Origin: Thermodesulforhabdaceae bacterium
GTDB lineage: Bacteria > Desulfobacterota > Syntrophobacteria > Syntrophobacterales > Thermodesulforhabdaceae
Length of the DNA stretch: 64,000 nt
Reading direction: 5' to 3'
Assembly: GCA_037482015.1 (NCBI GenBank)
Contig: JBBFKT010000001.1
Coordinates: forward strand, 62,001-126,000
This document shows positions 25,603-34,738 of the stretch, one piece after another (within the stretch, counting starts at the first letter, position 1; each line of letters starts with the position of its first letter). Position numbers and translations under genes: made by a program. Below the pieces are notes generated by a model that worked only from the letters and a program-made list of their open reading frames with translations, did no database searches and had not been told where the DNA came from.

Positions 25603-27108
25603 TTACTCCTCCTTTTCTGTGTCCGAATCTGTTTTCTGAGGTGCGTTTTTGCGCAAAAATGTGTTCATGGCATAAATGGATAGCAGTGTTTTGACTCGCA
25701 CCCATGGAACTCCAGAAATACGTTCACCTTTTTCAATCCTGAGCAAAGCTTCCGGAATTGTAATTTCTAGTCGAAACTGGACATCGTTGAGCACACGATA
25801 GAATTCCTCAGGGTTTTTCGCATTACGCAGAGCATAAAGAAGTCCCATTTCTTTATGCTCATGAGCGGCTTCGCCAAGGCTGTGTCCAAAGCCTGCCAGT
25901 ATACGTTGAAATTGCTCGTCCATATTCAATACCTCCTGCACATAGTTTCCAAATATTTCCAGGGTACCATAGACCAACGGTCTAGGGTTTTTATCCTTGG
26001 CTCTTACGTCAAAAAGAAAAAGTTCTATAAAAGGTAAGGGGTCGCTAAATTCCAAAATTGCCCAGGCAATCTTGTCACGCCAGAGTGTTTCACGTTTATT
26101 CCCCTGTTGTGCTTCGAACTGTCGCAAGATTTGAATAATGCGCTGATGAGGATTAAAATCTATTTGTTTATCGAGTAAAACTTCCGTCCAGTTTTCGTAG
26201 AGTCGGTAAAGCAACTGGAGTTTGGAAAATTCCTTCAGGGCTTTCATGCTGAAAGATTGTCCTGGTTCACCTGTTACTGCGTAAAGGGTAATAGGAGGAG
26301 GTGATCCATGTGATGGAGTGGCACCTAAAAGTGATGCCAGATAAATACGACCACTTTCAGAAAGCCGATCGGACTGTCTAACATGGGCAAATAATTCTAA
26401 CAACATGCCCAGAGTGGTTTCGTGAAGATAGGCGCCGGAAAAAGCGGAGCTGAAATTACCACTTTTATCTCCTTGTATACGTAGCGGTTCCAGTACTTCA
26501 CGATGAAGACGCTCCATTTCCTCTGGCTCGGAATAGAAAATAAAAAAGTGAAAGGCATCCCGTCCCTGAGCTTTCCACAGCCAGCCAAAATAGCCTGCTA
26601 ATCCTGACAGAGCACACTGAGCGCATAACCGCAAACCCCGTTTGGCTCCTGAGTAAAAGGTTCCGAACTTAGCAGGGTCTACAATAAAGGGGAACATCCA
26701 CATTTTGGCATCAGTCAGAGGAGCTTCGTAACCGCAAAGATCGCAAATTCCAGGCTTTTTAGAGAGTTTTAGATCAAGCTTAAATTTGGGTGGCTGTGTT
26801 GGATAGTCCTTACCCTCTATTTTTACTTTCTTACCCGGAGCACCAGATACTTTGATAAACAAATTGATAGGGTAGACCCAGTTTTCTTTCTCATATTCCC
26901 GAAGTTGATTGCTTTTTTCATCGTAATATGAGCCTTTATTTCCAGTTTTTTGTATCAATCTATCAAGAAGCCACTTCAGCACATCGTTTACAGTATATTC
27001 GCCTTCCCCAAGCTTGCGTGTAAGAACTACCATTCCCGTATCCACCCAGAAATTACCAGTGGGACGGTTTAAATCAATCTTTACTGTTTGATGTTTGTTG
27101 TTGCTCAT
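25603..27108 (-). CDS. cas8b: Cas8b (Cst1-type, CXXC-CXXC) Cascade large subunit
   Basis: The protein has 501 residues. It has two CXXC knuckles, CDLC at ~122-125 and CAQC at ~162-165, the signature of the CXXC-CXXC (Cst1) group that accompanies Cst2 in the Tneap variant of type I-B. Cas8b recognises the PAM and recruits Cas3. The rest is poorly conserved, as is usual for this subunit. It is the first gene of the cas operon, and a promoter with a 19-bp palindrome lies just upstream (27195-27233). The ribosome site is weak (GGGGAC about 12 bases before ATG 27108). Confidence 0.88.
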   Translation of the reverse strand: MSNNKHQTVKIDLNRPTGNFWVDTGMVVLTRKLGEGEYTVNDVLKWLLDRLIQKTGNKGSYYDEKSNQLREYEKENWVYPINLFIKVSGAPGKKVKIEGKDYPTQPPKFKLDLKLSKKPGICDLCGYEAPLTDAKMWMFPFIVDPAKFGTFYSGAKRGLRLCAQCALSGLAGYFGWLWKAQGRDAFHFFIFYSEPEEMERLHREVLEPLRIQGDKSGNFSSAFSGAYLHETTLGMLLELFAHVRQSDRLSESGRIYLASLLGATPSHGSPPPITLYAVTGEPGQSFSMKALKEFSKLQLLYRLYENWTEVLLDKQIDFNPHQRIIQILRQFEAQQGNKRETLWRDKIAWAILEFSDPLPFIELFLFDVRAKDKNPRPLVYGTLEIFGNYVQEVLNMDEQFQRILAGFGHSLGEAAHEHKEMGLLYALRNAKNPEEFYRVLNDVQFRLEITIPEALLRIEKGERISGVPWVRVKTLLSIYAMNTFLRKNAPQKTDSDTEKEE

Positions 27109-27194
27109 TACTTTTTGTCCCCTTTACTCAATAGCGTTGGCACTGTTTGCCACTCAGGTAACACTTATTCCTGCTCTGGCAACGATGTTCACCT

Positions 27195-27226
27195 ATTATA
27201 TACGGTTATTTATGACCAATTTTCAA
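27195..27226 (-). promoter_or_regulatory. candidate cas operon promoter
   Basis: On the minus strand, TTGAAA (27221-27226) is followed after 18 bases by TATATA (27197-27202), or after 20 bases by TATAAT (27195-27200). This reads toward cas8b at 27108. Spacing is acceptable for a sigma-70-type promoter. The -35 lies inside a palindrome. It is predicted from sequence only. Confidence 0.45.
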
Positions 27227-27233
27227 AATTGGT
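27215..27233. promoter_or_regulatory. perfect palindrome, candidate operator
   Basis: ACCAATTTTCAAAATTGGT has perfect 9-bp arms around one central base. It overlaps the -35 of the candidate cas promoter and lies in the divergent space between the cas operon and the + strand gene at 27390. This is where a dimeric repressor would sit. No T-run follows it, so a terminator is unlikely. Confidence 0.45.
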
Positions 27234-27389
27234 GACTATTTTTTAACGTCAGTTTTATTCTGCTCTGCGAAATCTTGAGATGCTTGCCCATCTTCCGGCT
27301 TGCTGATATCTTCCCTGTATGAGTGGCTACTTTTACGTATATTGACCGTTGTTGTAGATGGGCATAATCACGGAAAACGAGGTAGAAGT

Positions 27390-28829
27390 GTGGACGATAT
27401 CATAATTATCGCAAAGATAACGATTTTCCTGTGGTGGATTCATTTTGTGCCCCCATTTCTATCTGTAATTTTGGCTAACAGGTGGAATTTGCCTCTGGAT
27501 CTTAACCGGCGCTTTTGGGATGGAAAGCCTATTTTTGGAGCACATAAGACGATTCGGGGCATTGTAGGGTCAATTATTGGCGGAACATTTTGTGCTCCGG
27601 CTTTTGGATGGTCTCCACTTGAAGGGTTCATTTGGGCTTCCCTGGGTATGCTCGGCGATCTTATTACAAGCTTTGTAAAACGAAGACTCAACAAACCAAG
27701 TGGAACCATCGTGCCCGGCCTGGATCAGTTCCTGGAAGGTTTATTGCCGCTTGTAGCTTTTGAGAGACAACACCAAATTGGTTTGTTATTGGTGGCTATT
27801 GTGCTTCTGGTATTTTCGGTGGGTGCCTATTGGGGATCAATTTTCTATAAAAGAATTCTTCTGGTCAGACCTGTAGAGAATTACCCCAGAAACCTTAATC
27901 CGCGGCTTAGACTCAGAGAATGGAAAGCCTGCCAGATACGCCATGATCCCTTGAGAATATTTCTGAACTTTGAAGATGCTATCTATTACCACCTTTGCCT
28001 TAAAGCCGTTTTGAAAATGCTTGGTTATTATAAACGCGGAATCCAGAACGCGCTTGACATCAAGGTAAGATCTTTGACGTTTTCATTCCCCAACCTTCCC
28101 CAGGCCTTCCACGGTTACTCTATACTGTTTCTTACGGATCTTCACATAAACGGCCATGAGAGACTTCCTGAAAAAATCAAAGAGGTTCTTGGTAAACTTC
28201 CTGCTTTTGATATATGCATTCTTGGCGGGGATTATCGTATGGAAGATGTTGGATCCTATCATTCCCCTCTGGAACACCTGAGCCGGGTTATCCCTCTGCT
28301 TAAAGAAAAAACCCGAGATGGCGTTATAGCCGTCCTGGGAAATCATGACTGTATTGAAATGGTAACCTGGTTTGAACAGCAAGGGGTCAGGGTGCTTGTT
28401 AACGAACACGTGGCGATATCCAGAAAAGGCGAGACAATTTATTTTGTCGGTGTGGATGACCCTCACTATTTTAAATGCCACGACGTAGAAGCGGCTTTTT
28501 GCGGAATTCCACGACAAGCCTTTTCTATCTTCATTGCTCATTCTCCAGAAGTTTACAGGGATGCTGCCCAGTACGGAGCAAGTTTATATCTCTGCGGGCA
28601 TACTCACGCTGGACAAATTCAACTTCCTCGTTTAGGAGCAATTTTTACCCACAGCAGAACAGGATGGCGATTCGTTTATGGACGGTGGAAGTATAAATCG
28701 ATGTGGGGTTATACGTCGTCAGGAGTAGGAGCATCGGGAATTTTTGTTAGGTATAACACCAGAGGAGAAATTGTTCATATTACTCTTTTGAGAGAGGATC
28801 TGGAAAGCCATGACGGTAGAAGCATTTGA
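27390..28829 (+). CDS. fusion: CDP-archaeol-synthase-like (CarS/DUF46) domain plus metallophosphoesterase
   Basis: About 479 residues from GTG 27390, chosen because GAGGT lies 7-8 bases upstream; an earlier TTG at 27300 is possible. Residues ~1-155 are membrane-embedded and match CarS/DUF46: LPLDLNRRFWDGKPIFGAHK, TIRGIVGSIIGGT and GMLGDLITSFVKRRL. Residues ~235-475 form a YkuE-like calcineurin phosphoesterase with TDLHINGH (~250), GGDYR, GNHD (~317-320), AHS (His384) and GHTHAGQ (403-406), so all metal ligands appear present. It overlaps the next gene by 20 bases. It may both make and hydrolyse a nucleotide-activated or phosphate-bearing lipid; the substrate is unknown. Confidence 0.8.
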   Translation: MDDIIIIAKITIFLWWIHFVPPFLSVILANRWNLPLDLNRRFWDGKPIFGAHKTIRGIVGSIIGGTFCAPAFGWSPLEGFIWASLGMLGDLITSFVKRRLNKPSGTIVPGLDQFLEGLLPLVAFERQHQIGLLLVAIVLLVFSVGAYWGSIFYKRILLVRPVENYPRNLNPRLRLREWKACQIRHDPLRIFLNFEDAIYYHLCLKAVLKMLGYYKRGIQNALDIKVRSLTFSFPNLPQAFHGYSILFLTDLHINGHERLPEKIKEVLGKLPAFDICILGGDYRMEDVGSYHSPLEHLSRVIPLLKEKTRDGVIAVLGNHDCIEMVTWFEQQGVRVLVNEHVAISRKGETIYFVGVDDPHYFKCHDVEAAFCGIPRQAFSIFIAHSPEVYRDAAQYGASLYLCGHTHAGQIQLPRLGAIFTHSRTGWRFVYGRWKYKSMWGYTSSGVGASGIFVRYNTRGEIVHITLLREDLESHDGRSI

Positions 28830-31746
28830 ATTGCTAAGAAAGCAAGAAATTAAGGAACTAAACTCTCAGGCTTTTCTTTACGTGCACCAACAGACAGGTG
28901 CAGAAGTTTTACTTTTGAAGAATAGTGACGAAAATAAAGTTTTCGGTATCACTTTCAGGACTCCTCCAAGAGATGGTACGGGACTCCCTCACATTCTGGA
29001 ACATTCGGTTTTGTGCGGATCCAGAAAGTATCCTGTGAAAGAACCCTTTGTTGAGCTTCTTAAAGGTTCTCTTCAGACCTTTTTGAATGCCTTTACCTAC
29101 CCGGATAAAACCTGCTATCCTGTAGCAAGCCCTCACCCGAAGGATTTTCATAATCTGGTGGATGTCTATCTCGATGCTGTGTTTTATCCTCTCATTACTC
29201 CGGAAGTCTTCCGCCAGGAAGGGTGGCATTATCATCAGGAGTCACCGGACGCTCCCGTGGAAATTCGAGGCGTGGTCTATAACGAAATGAAAGGAGCTTA
29301 TTCATCACCTGAGAGAATCCTGATGGAAACGGTTCAGCAATCTCTCTTTCCGGATCATCCCTATGCCTTTGATTCAGGAGGGGATCCTCGTTTGATTCCA
29401 CAACTTACTTACGAACAATTTCTAGACTTTCACCGAACTTTTTATCATCCATCTAATGCGAAGGTATTTTTTTATGGTAATGGATCAATAGATGATGAAC
29501 TGTCCCATATTGCTGAATATCTTAAGGATTTTTCGCATCTGTCTGTAAATTCTGCTATTCCACCGGTTAAGCCTATAAATGGGATCAAACTGGTTGAAAA
29601 ACCCTATGCAGTACTTCCTGGAAGCGGAGACGGAAGGTTTTTTGCGACTCTTAATGTGCTTTTAACGGAAACAAAGGATGTTGAAAAAAACTTGGCTTTT
29701 CAGATGCTCTATTACATTTTGCTTGGCATGCCTGGTTCACCTCTTAGAAAGGCTCTGATTGACTCCGGACTTGGAGAAGATATCACCGGTGTGGGATTGG
29801 AAACCGAACTGAGGAACCTATATTTTTCCGTAGGGCTTAGAGGCATAAAAAGACGAGAACACGTGGATGAGATGGTATCTCTTATTGATGATACTTTGAG
29901 AAAGCTTGTCCGGGATGGCATTCCGCGTTCCACCATAGAAGCTGCCGTAAATACCATCGAATTTCGCTATCGAGAATGCCACACAGGTGGTTATCCTCGA
30001 GGGCTCATGCTTATGCTCATGGCGCTCACAACCTGGCTGTATGACGGCGATCCTCTTTCTCTTATCGCCTTTGAAACACCTCTTGAACGCGTAAAATCAG
30101 ACATCGAAAAACATCCTTCTTCCTACTTTGAAGGTCTTATTGACGAGTATATCCTCCAGAATCCTCACAAATCTCTGGTAACGCTCTTTCCTGACGAGAA
30201 ACTTTTAGAGCGTTTCGCCATGGAGGAAAGAGCTTTAATAGAAGAGCGAGTTGGACTTCTTTCGCCGGAGGAACGGCTGAAAATTGTGGAAGAAACCATT
30301 TCTCTCAAAGAGCATCAAGAAAAAGCCGATAGTCCCGAAGCTCTTAGGACTATACCTCGCCTTGAAAGAAAAGATCTCTCAGTAGATCCACCGGTTGTTC
30401 CCTGTGAATTTAAAGAATTATACGGCGGTGGAACTCTTATAACTTATCCTCTTTCTACCCATGGTATAGTCTATCTGGATGTAGGATTCAGGTTCGATCA
30501 CCTGAGTAGCGACTTATTGCCATATCTTCCTCTCTTTTGTTCGGCTCTTATGGAGATGGGCACAAAAAAGCGTGACTATGTGGAAATGTCAGAGCGCATA
30601 TCAAGGCTTACCGGGGGTATTCGCCCAAAGATTCTGATAAGAAGACGATTTGACGATGATTCTTCCGGTGTTTTTTACCTCTTTCTTAGAGGCAAAGCTC
30701 TCATAAAGAGATTTCCGGATATGGTTGATATTATTAAAGAAATTGTTGTGGATTCAGTATTCGATTCGAAAGACCGATTTTTCCAGATTCTTCTGAAGCA
30801 CAAAGCTTCTCGTGAACAAAGGCTTGTGCCTGAGGGACACAGGATGGTTTTACGTCGCATTAGATCTCACTTTGGAGAGCCAGAGCGGGTTAAAGAACTT
30901 CTTTCTGGTATCAGTCAATATATTTTTTTGAAAGAATTAAGTGAGAACTTTGACGAATCCAGGTGGGATTCTCTCAGGGAGGCTCTTTACAGGATTCGCG
31001 ATTCTATTTTCCGTAAGCCATATATAATTGCAAATCTTGTATGTGACGAAAATGGACTTTCTGAAGTATTGCAACAATTTGAGGGGTTTCTAGAATCTGT
31101 TCCCACAGGGGAAGTAAGCGGTCGGTCTAACATGTGGGTTTTACCCGAAATTTCTCCCCATGAAGGCTTTGCTGTGCCGGCTCAGGTGCATTATGTAGGC
31201 AAAGGAGGGAAGGTAAGTTTTTCTGGAAATCTCCCACCCGGATGGTTTCTCGTAGTGCTTCATCATGTAAGGACGACATGGTTATGGGATAGAGTTAGAG
31301 TGCAGGGAGGGGCTTACGGAGCCCATTGTTTCTTTGATAGAGCTTCAAAGATTCTTGTTATGACGTCTTATCGGGATCCTCATCTTGTCGAAACGGAAAA
31401 GGTTTTTGATGATACGGTGGAGTTTCTAAAAACGACCCCTTTCAATGATGAAGATATCACTAAGAGTGTTATTGGAACCTATGGGAGACTTGATCCTCCA
31501 ATGTTTCCTGATGATCTTGCTTACAATCACACTATTCGATTTATTACCGGAGAAACCAACGATATGAGACGGAAGCTAAGGGAAGAGATTCTGGAAACGG
31601 GAATATCCCATTTTAGAGAAGCGTCTGAGATTCTGGAAGAATGGAGAGGATCGTCTTTAACCAAGGTTCTTGGTCCTTTAGATAGCCTTGAAAAGGCTGT
31701 CCAGTCAGTGTGGCGCGACAGAGGCTTTAAGATTGTTCACTGTTAA
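28810..31746 (+). CDS. M16C zinc metalloprotease (presequence protease/insulinase family)
   Basis: The protein has 978 residues, the usual length of single-chain M16C peptidases such as PreP and Cym1. The inverted zinc motif HILEH is at residues 61-65 in GLPHILEHSVLCGSRKYPVKEPF, and the distal Glu region is YNEMKGAYSSPE. A second, inactive-type M16 half and the M16C-associated middle region follow, including an RVQGGAYGAHCFFD segment near the end. These enzymes degrade small unfolded peptides inside a closed chamber. No signal peptide is seen, so it is probably cytoplasmic. It starts inside the end of the phosphoesterase fusion gene. Confidence 0.92.
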   Translation: MTVEAFELLRKQEIKELNSQAFLYVHQQTGAEVLLLKNSDENKVFGITFRTPPRDGTGLPHILEHSVLCGSRKYPVKEPFVELLKGSLQTFLNAFTYPDKTCYPVASPHPKDFHNLVDVYLDAVFYPLITPEVFRQEGWHYHQESPDAPVEIRGVVYNEMKGAYSSPERILMETVQQSLFPDHPYAFDSGGDPRLIPQLTYEQFLDFHRTFYHPSNAKVFFYGNGSIDDELSHIAEYLKDFSHLSVNSAIPPVKPINGIKLVEKPYAVLPGSGDGRFFATLNVLLTETKDVEKNLAFQMLYYILLGMPGSPLRKALIDSGLGEDITGVGLETELRNLYFSVGLRGIKRREHVDEMVSLIDDTLRKLVRDGIPRSTIEAAVNTIEFRYRECHTGGYPRGLMLMLMALTTWLYDGDPLSLIAFETPLERVKSDIEKHPSSYFEGLIDEYILQNPHKSLVTLFPDEKLLERFAMEERALIEERVGLLSPEERLKIVEETISLKEHQEKADSPEALRTIPRLERKDLSVDPPVVPCEFKELYGGGTLITYPLSTHGIVYLDVGFRFDHLSSDLLPYLPLFCSALMEMGTKKRDYVEMSERISRLTGGIRPKILIRRRFDDDSSGVFYLFLRGKALIKRFPDMVDIIKEIVVDSVFDSKDRFFQILLKHKASREQRLVPEGHRMVLRRIRSHFGEPERVKELLSGISQYIFLKELSENFDESRWDSLREALYRIRDSIFRKPYIIANLVCDENGLSEVLQQFEGFLESVPTGEVSGRSNMWVLPEISPHEGFAVPAQVHYVGKGGKVSFSGNLPPGWFLVVLHHVRTTWLWDRVRVQGGAYGAHCFFDRASKILVMTSYRDPHLVETEKVFDDTVEFLKTTPFNDEDITKSVIGTYGRLDPPMFPDDLAYNHTIRFITGETNDMRRKLREEILETGISHFREASEILEEWRGSSLTKVLGPLDSLEKAVQSVWRDRGFKIVHC

Positions 31747-31755
31747 TAAATCAAA

Positions 31756-31789
31756 CGGCGGGATGGAAGATCTTACTTCCTACCCGCCG
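31756..31789. terminator. bidirectional hairpin terminator
   Basis: CGGCGGG pairs with CCCGCCG, and GGAAG pairs with CTTCC further in. It lies between the end of the M16C protease (+) and the small ORF (minus). On the minus strand it is followed by TTTGATTTATT. Confidence 0.6.
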
Positions 31790-31814
31790 CTTGAAATTTA
31801 TAGCAACCTTAATA

Positions 31815-31973
31815 TCAATGTTGAGCAGGGAAGAAAGTGTAGCTTACCCACACAAGAACACCAATCAGCACCACACCAAGAATTAAACTCCATGCAATGA
31901 GCTTTTTCTCTGCCGGTATAAGTGGCTCATACTCCATTGTTTTGATTTCTTCAGCAAACTTAGGATCAGCCAT
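31815..31973 (-). CDS. small single-span membrane protein, 52 aa
   Basis: This small gene is easily missed. It starts at ATG 31973, with GGGAGGG at good spacing, and ends at TGA 31815-31817. The peptide has a charged N-terminus (MADPKFAEEIKTMEYEPL, PAEKKLIAW) and one membrane helix (SLILGVVLIGVLVWVSYTF). It ends shortly after at Gln-His. It lies 19 bases after the YeiH-type exporter on the same strand, so the two are probably co-translated. It may be a small subunit of that transporter; this is positional inference, and I recognise no named family. Confidence 0.75.
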   Translation of the reverse strand: MADPKFAEEIKTMEYEPLIPAEKKLIAWSLILGVVLIGVLVWVSYTFFPAQH

Positions 31974-31992
31974 TTTTAAATCCCTCCCTTAA

Positions 31993-33741
31993 TCAACCGG
32001 TTATTACCGGTGGTTTTACACCATGGAAGAAGATCCAGGAAATCAAGAGGCCTATCCAGATAATAAACCCGAAGAGGCATACGAGGTAAACTACAGCAAG
32101 ACGTCCAATACCTTCTTCCCACAATTTCTTGAAGTTAGAAACAACACCTATGGTGAAGAATGTAATAAGGAAGAAAAGAACTCGGAATGCATTTGTTCCG
32201 TTAGTAGCCATTGTAGATTCTTTTACTATTTCCTTCGGACCTTTTATTTGAGCTTCCATAGCTTTTATCTGATCTTTCTTTTCTTTTATCTTAGCGGTCA
32301 ATTCTTCCTGCTGAGCTGGATCGGTTATGGTGGGAAGCTTTTTCTCCATAGCGGTAATTTCTTTATTCAGGGCTTTTATTTTGTTTTCTACGGGCGTGAC
32401 TTTGGGGACAACCTGAGCGGCAATAATCAGCATGATGATAAAAGTTATAGCATAGGCGAGAACGAACTTGGGAAATCGTCTCCAGATTTCGATGGCTTGA
32501 ACCTGTTCGCCGGGTTTGCATTCAATGCGAGCACACCAGATGATGGCAAGAATAAACGCCCAGATGCTGATGAAAATATCGATGAAGAGCTTTGTTGTGG
32601 TGGCAGCCATCATGATCCAGCCTTCTTCGTATTTTATGCCTTGAGCGATTTCAGCTTTAGCTCGAATCAAAGCATCGGTGACTGCACCAGCGGCAAAAGC
32701 TGCTCCATCAGTTTTGACTGCAAGTCCCATCCAGGCTCCAGCTACCATGGGTTCTTTATAAAGGAAAATCTGGGCAAGGAATGGGAGAATAAGGAGTTCC
32801 ACCACGGCGAAAATCACCACGAGAGACGATACCATGATGGGAACTACAGGTCTTGCCTTTATGGCACCTCCTGTCGCAATGGCAGCAGATACACCGCATA
32901 TAGATATACCGGAAGCTAAAGGTGCCGCCCATTCTCTGTTGAACTTAAAGTATTTTCTAGAGATAAAGTAAACCAAAGCCCAGTAGATAAGATAAGCTTC
33001 AATTATTGCGCAGAATCCTCGGAATAGAACAGCAGATGCAAGCCCGAAAGCCTGAGCGGACTTTAAACCGAGAAGAGCTCCCATGAGCCCGATTCCGGTC
33101 TTGATGTAGAGTTCGGGTCTTACTGCTTCTTTAATGAAATTAGCAAAACCGGGAAGGAAATTGCCAATGATAAGTCCAGCGATGAGGGCTATGATGAAGC
33201 CAGCTTCTCCCGTGAGCTTTAACGACCAGGGGACACCAGCCTTTTGAGCATTGGTTGCGGCTAGATAAGCGTTGTGACCCAGTAACCAGCATCCGTAACT
33301 TATCCAGAAAACGAAGGTAAAACCAATGATAAACTTCCCAATGTTGGCTCTGAGAAATGCAGCAGCAATGGTTAGAATTGCGAGCATAAAAAGAAAAGTC
33401 AAAACAAGGGAGACAAATCCTGAAATACCGGGCTTTTCGTAAGTGTCTCCAACCTTCAGGGCGGAGGCATCTTTAACCGTTATGGTTTCTTCTTTACCGT
33501 CGGCTTTTTTGATGGTCACTTTGTTGCCGTCGATTTTGGTGATTTGACCCTTTACGGGCAAGAAGGAACTGGAAACAGGGGTGATAGCTTTGGAAATATT
33601 TGTCCACTCCTTTGTGGACACTGCCCATCCAAAGATATCTAATCCGGTGTAGGACAGTAGAGAAATACTAAAGATAACAATTGCAAGCAAGAAAGCTAAC
33701 CAATCCTCTCCAATAATTTCTCGTTTCTCCTCTCCACTCAT
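31993..33741 (-). CDS. YeiH-family (PF03601) putative sulfate/anion exporter, enlarged
   Basis: The protein has 582 residues against roughly 350 for typical YeiH proteins. The family core is clear: AGLIIGNFLPGFANFIKEAV, TGIGLMGALLGLKSA, ASGISICGVSAAIATGGAI and WMGLAVKTDGAAFAAGAV. Two additions stand out. A small beta-rich soluble domain lies at ~61-105 (PVKGQITKIDGNKVTIKKAD) between the first membrane spans. A charged predicted coiled coil lies at ~450-507 (ENKIKALNKEITAMEKK) in a late loop. It is probably an inner-membrane transporter; substrate unproven, but sulfate or sulfite export would fit a sulfur-respiring host. The start ATG 33741 has a good AGGAGGA site. Confidence 0.82.
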   Translation of the reverse strand: MSGEEKREIIGEDWLAFLLAIVIFSISLLSYTGLDIFGWAVSTKEWTNISKAITPVSSSFLPVKGQITKIDGNKVTIKKADGKEETITVKDASALKVGDTYEKPGISGFVSLVLTFLFMLAILTIAAAFLRANIGKFIIGFTFVFWISYGCWLLGHNAYLAATNAQKAGVPWSLKLTGEAGFIIALIAGLIIGNFLPGFANFIKEAVRPELYIKTGIGLMGALLGLKSAQAFGLASAVLFRGFCAIIEAYLIYWALVYFISRKYFKFNREWAAPLASGISICGVSAAIATGGAIKARPVVPIMVSSLVVIFAVVELLILPFLAQIFLYKEPMVAGAWMGLAVKTDGAAFAAGAVTDALIRAKAEIAQGIKYEEGWIMMAATTTKLFIDIFISIWAFILAIIWCARIECKPGEQVQAIEIWRRFPKFVLAYAITFIIMLIIAAQVVPKVTPVENKIKALNKEITAMEKKLPTITDPAQQEELTAKIKEKKDQIKAMEAQIKGPKEIVKESTMATNGTNAFRVLFFLITFFTIGVVSNFKKLWEEGIGRLAVVYLVCLFGFIIWIGLLISWIFFHGVKPPVITG

Positions 33742-33936
33742 AATTCATTCCTCCTTGTAAGTTGTGAAAGTTAATGCACATATAAACAACGAGAAACCCC
33801 CAGTTAAAAACGCAATCAATATAATAAAATTGCGAAATTGAATATTCAAGCCCCAACAATCACAAGCCGGTTATAAATTTGTTTTTTACCGACAAGATTT
33901 GTTATAAAAAAACAATGTTCGAGGGAGGCTTAACAA

Positions 33937-34560
33937 GTGGACAATTGGGAGTATTTTCTTAAGTCTTTTATATCTCTTCTCGTTATTATGGATCCTTTGG
34001 GAAACCTTCCTTTGTTTTTGAGTTTTACCGCTGACTATGATTCGACGGCTAGAACTCAAACGGCGATGTGGTCTGCCATCTTCGCAGCAGTTATTCTCAT
34101 CATTTTCTGTCTAGGCGGTGAAAAGGTTTTGTCTTTTTTTGGCATCTCTATTCCGGCTTTCCAGATAACGGGGGGAGTGATCTTTTTTCTTTACGCTCTT
34201 CAAATGCTCCAGCTCCTGCCAAGTGGTATGAAAACCACTTCTGAAGAAGAACAGGAGACCATGGAAAAGGAAAACATTGCTCTTGTTCCCATGGGGATCC
34301 CATTTATTGCAGGTCCTGGAGCTATAACCGATGTGCTTTTATGGCGTCAGATGGCAAAAGACTTAGCGCAACTTTTTCTGCTCATAGGAGCCATCTTTTT
34401 GGCTTCTTTGGTGATCTACCTAGGCCTTAGATTTAGTATTACCATAAGCAGATTTCTTGGATATAGCGGCATAAGAGCAATTTCAAGACTGATGGGGCTT
34501 CTTCTTGCTGCTATGGCTGTTCAGTTTATCGCTCAGGGTGTTCAGGCTATCATCAAATAA
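33937..34560 (+). CDS. MarC family integral membrane protein
   Basis: The protein has 207 residues and six hydrophobic segments. MarC/UPF0056 features include LLVIMDPLGNLPLFLSF near the N-terminus, IPAFQITGGVIFFLYAL, and VPMGIPFIAGPGAIT in the middle. GTG 33937 is the start, with a strong GAGGGAGG at 33921-33928. The role of the family is uncertain; early links to antibiotic resistance were not confirmed. It is divergent from the YeiH-type gene. Confidence 0.9.
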   Translation: MDNWEYFLKSFISLLVIMDPLGNLPLFLSFTADYDSTARTQTAMWSAIFAAVILIIFCLGGEKVLSFFGISIPAFQITGGVIFFLYALQMLQLLPSGMKTTSEEEQETMEKENIALVPMGIPFIAGPGAITDVLLWRQMAKDLAQLFLLIGAIFLASLVIYLGLRFSITISRFLGYSGIRAISRLMGLLLAAMAVQFIAQGVQAIIK

Positions 34561-34564
34561 AAAA

Positions 34565-34592
34565 GCTAACCGGTGGGGCTAGGCCGGTTAGC
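34565..34592 (+). terminator. hairpin terminator after marC-like gene
   Basis: GCTAACCGG and CCGGTTAGC form perfect 9-bp arms around a 10-base loop, starting 5 bases after the stop codon. The T-run is weak. Confidence 0.55.
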
Positions 34593-34738
34593 TACACGAG
34601 GAGGAAAGGGTTGTTCTTTCTCGTTTACTAATTTTAGCAGCAAATATAATGCCAAGTCTGAAGTTGTCAGTCTAATGTTGAGATTTCTTCATCCCAATGT
34701 ATTGACAACCTGAAAATTTGATGAGATTTAAGTCATAA

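Noticed and set aside
32023-32919. 298-codon + strand frame opposite the YeiH-type gene
   Set aside because: Low-complexity shadow of the membrane protein; the minus strand has clear family motifs and a good ribosome site.
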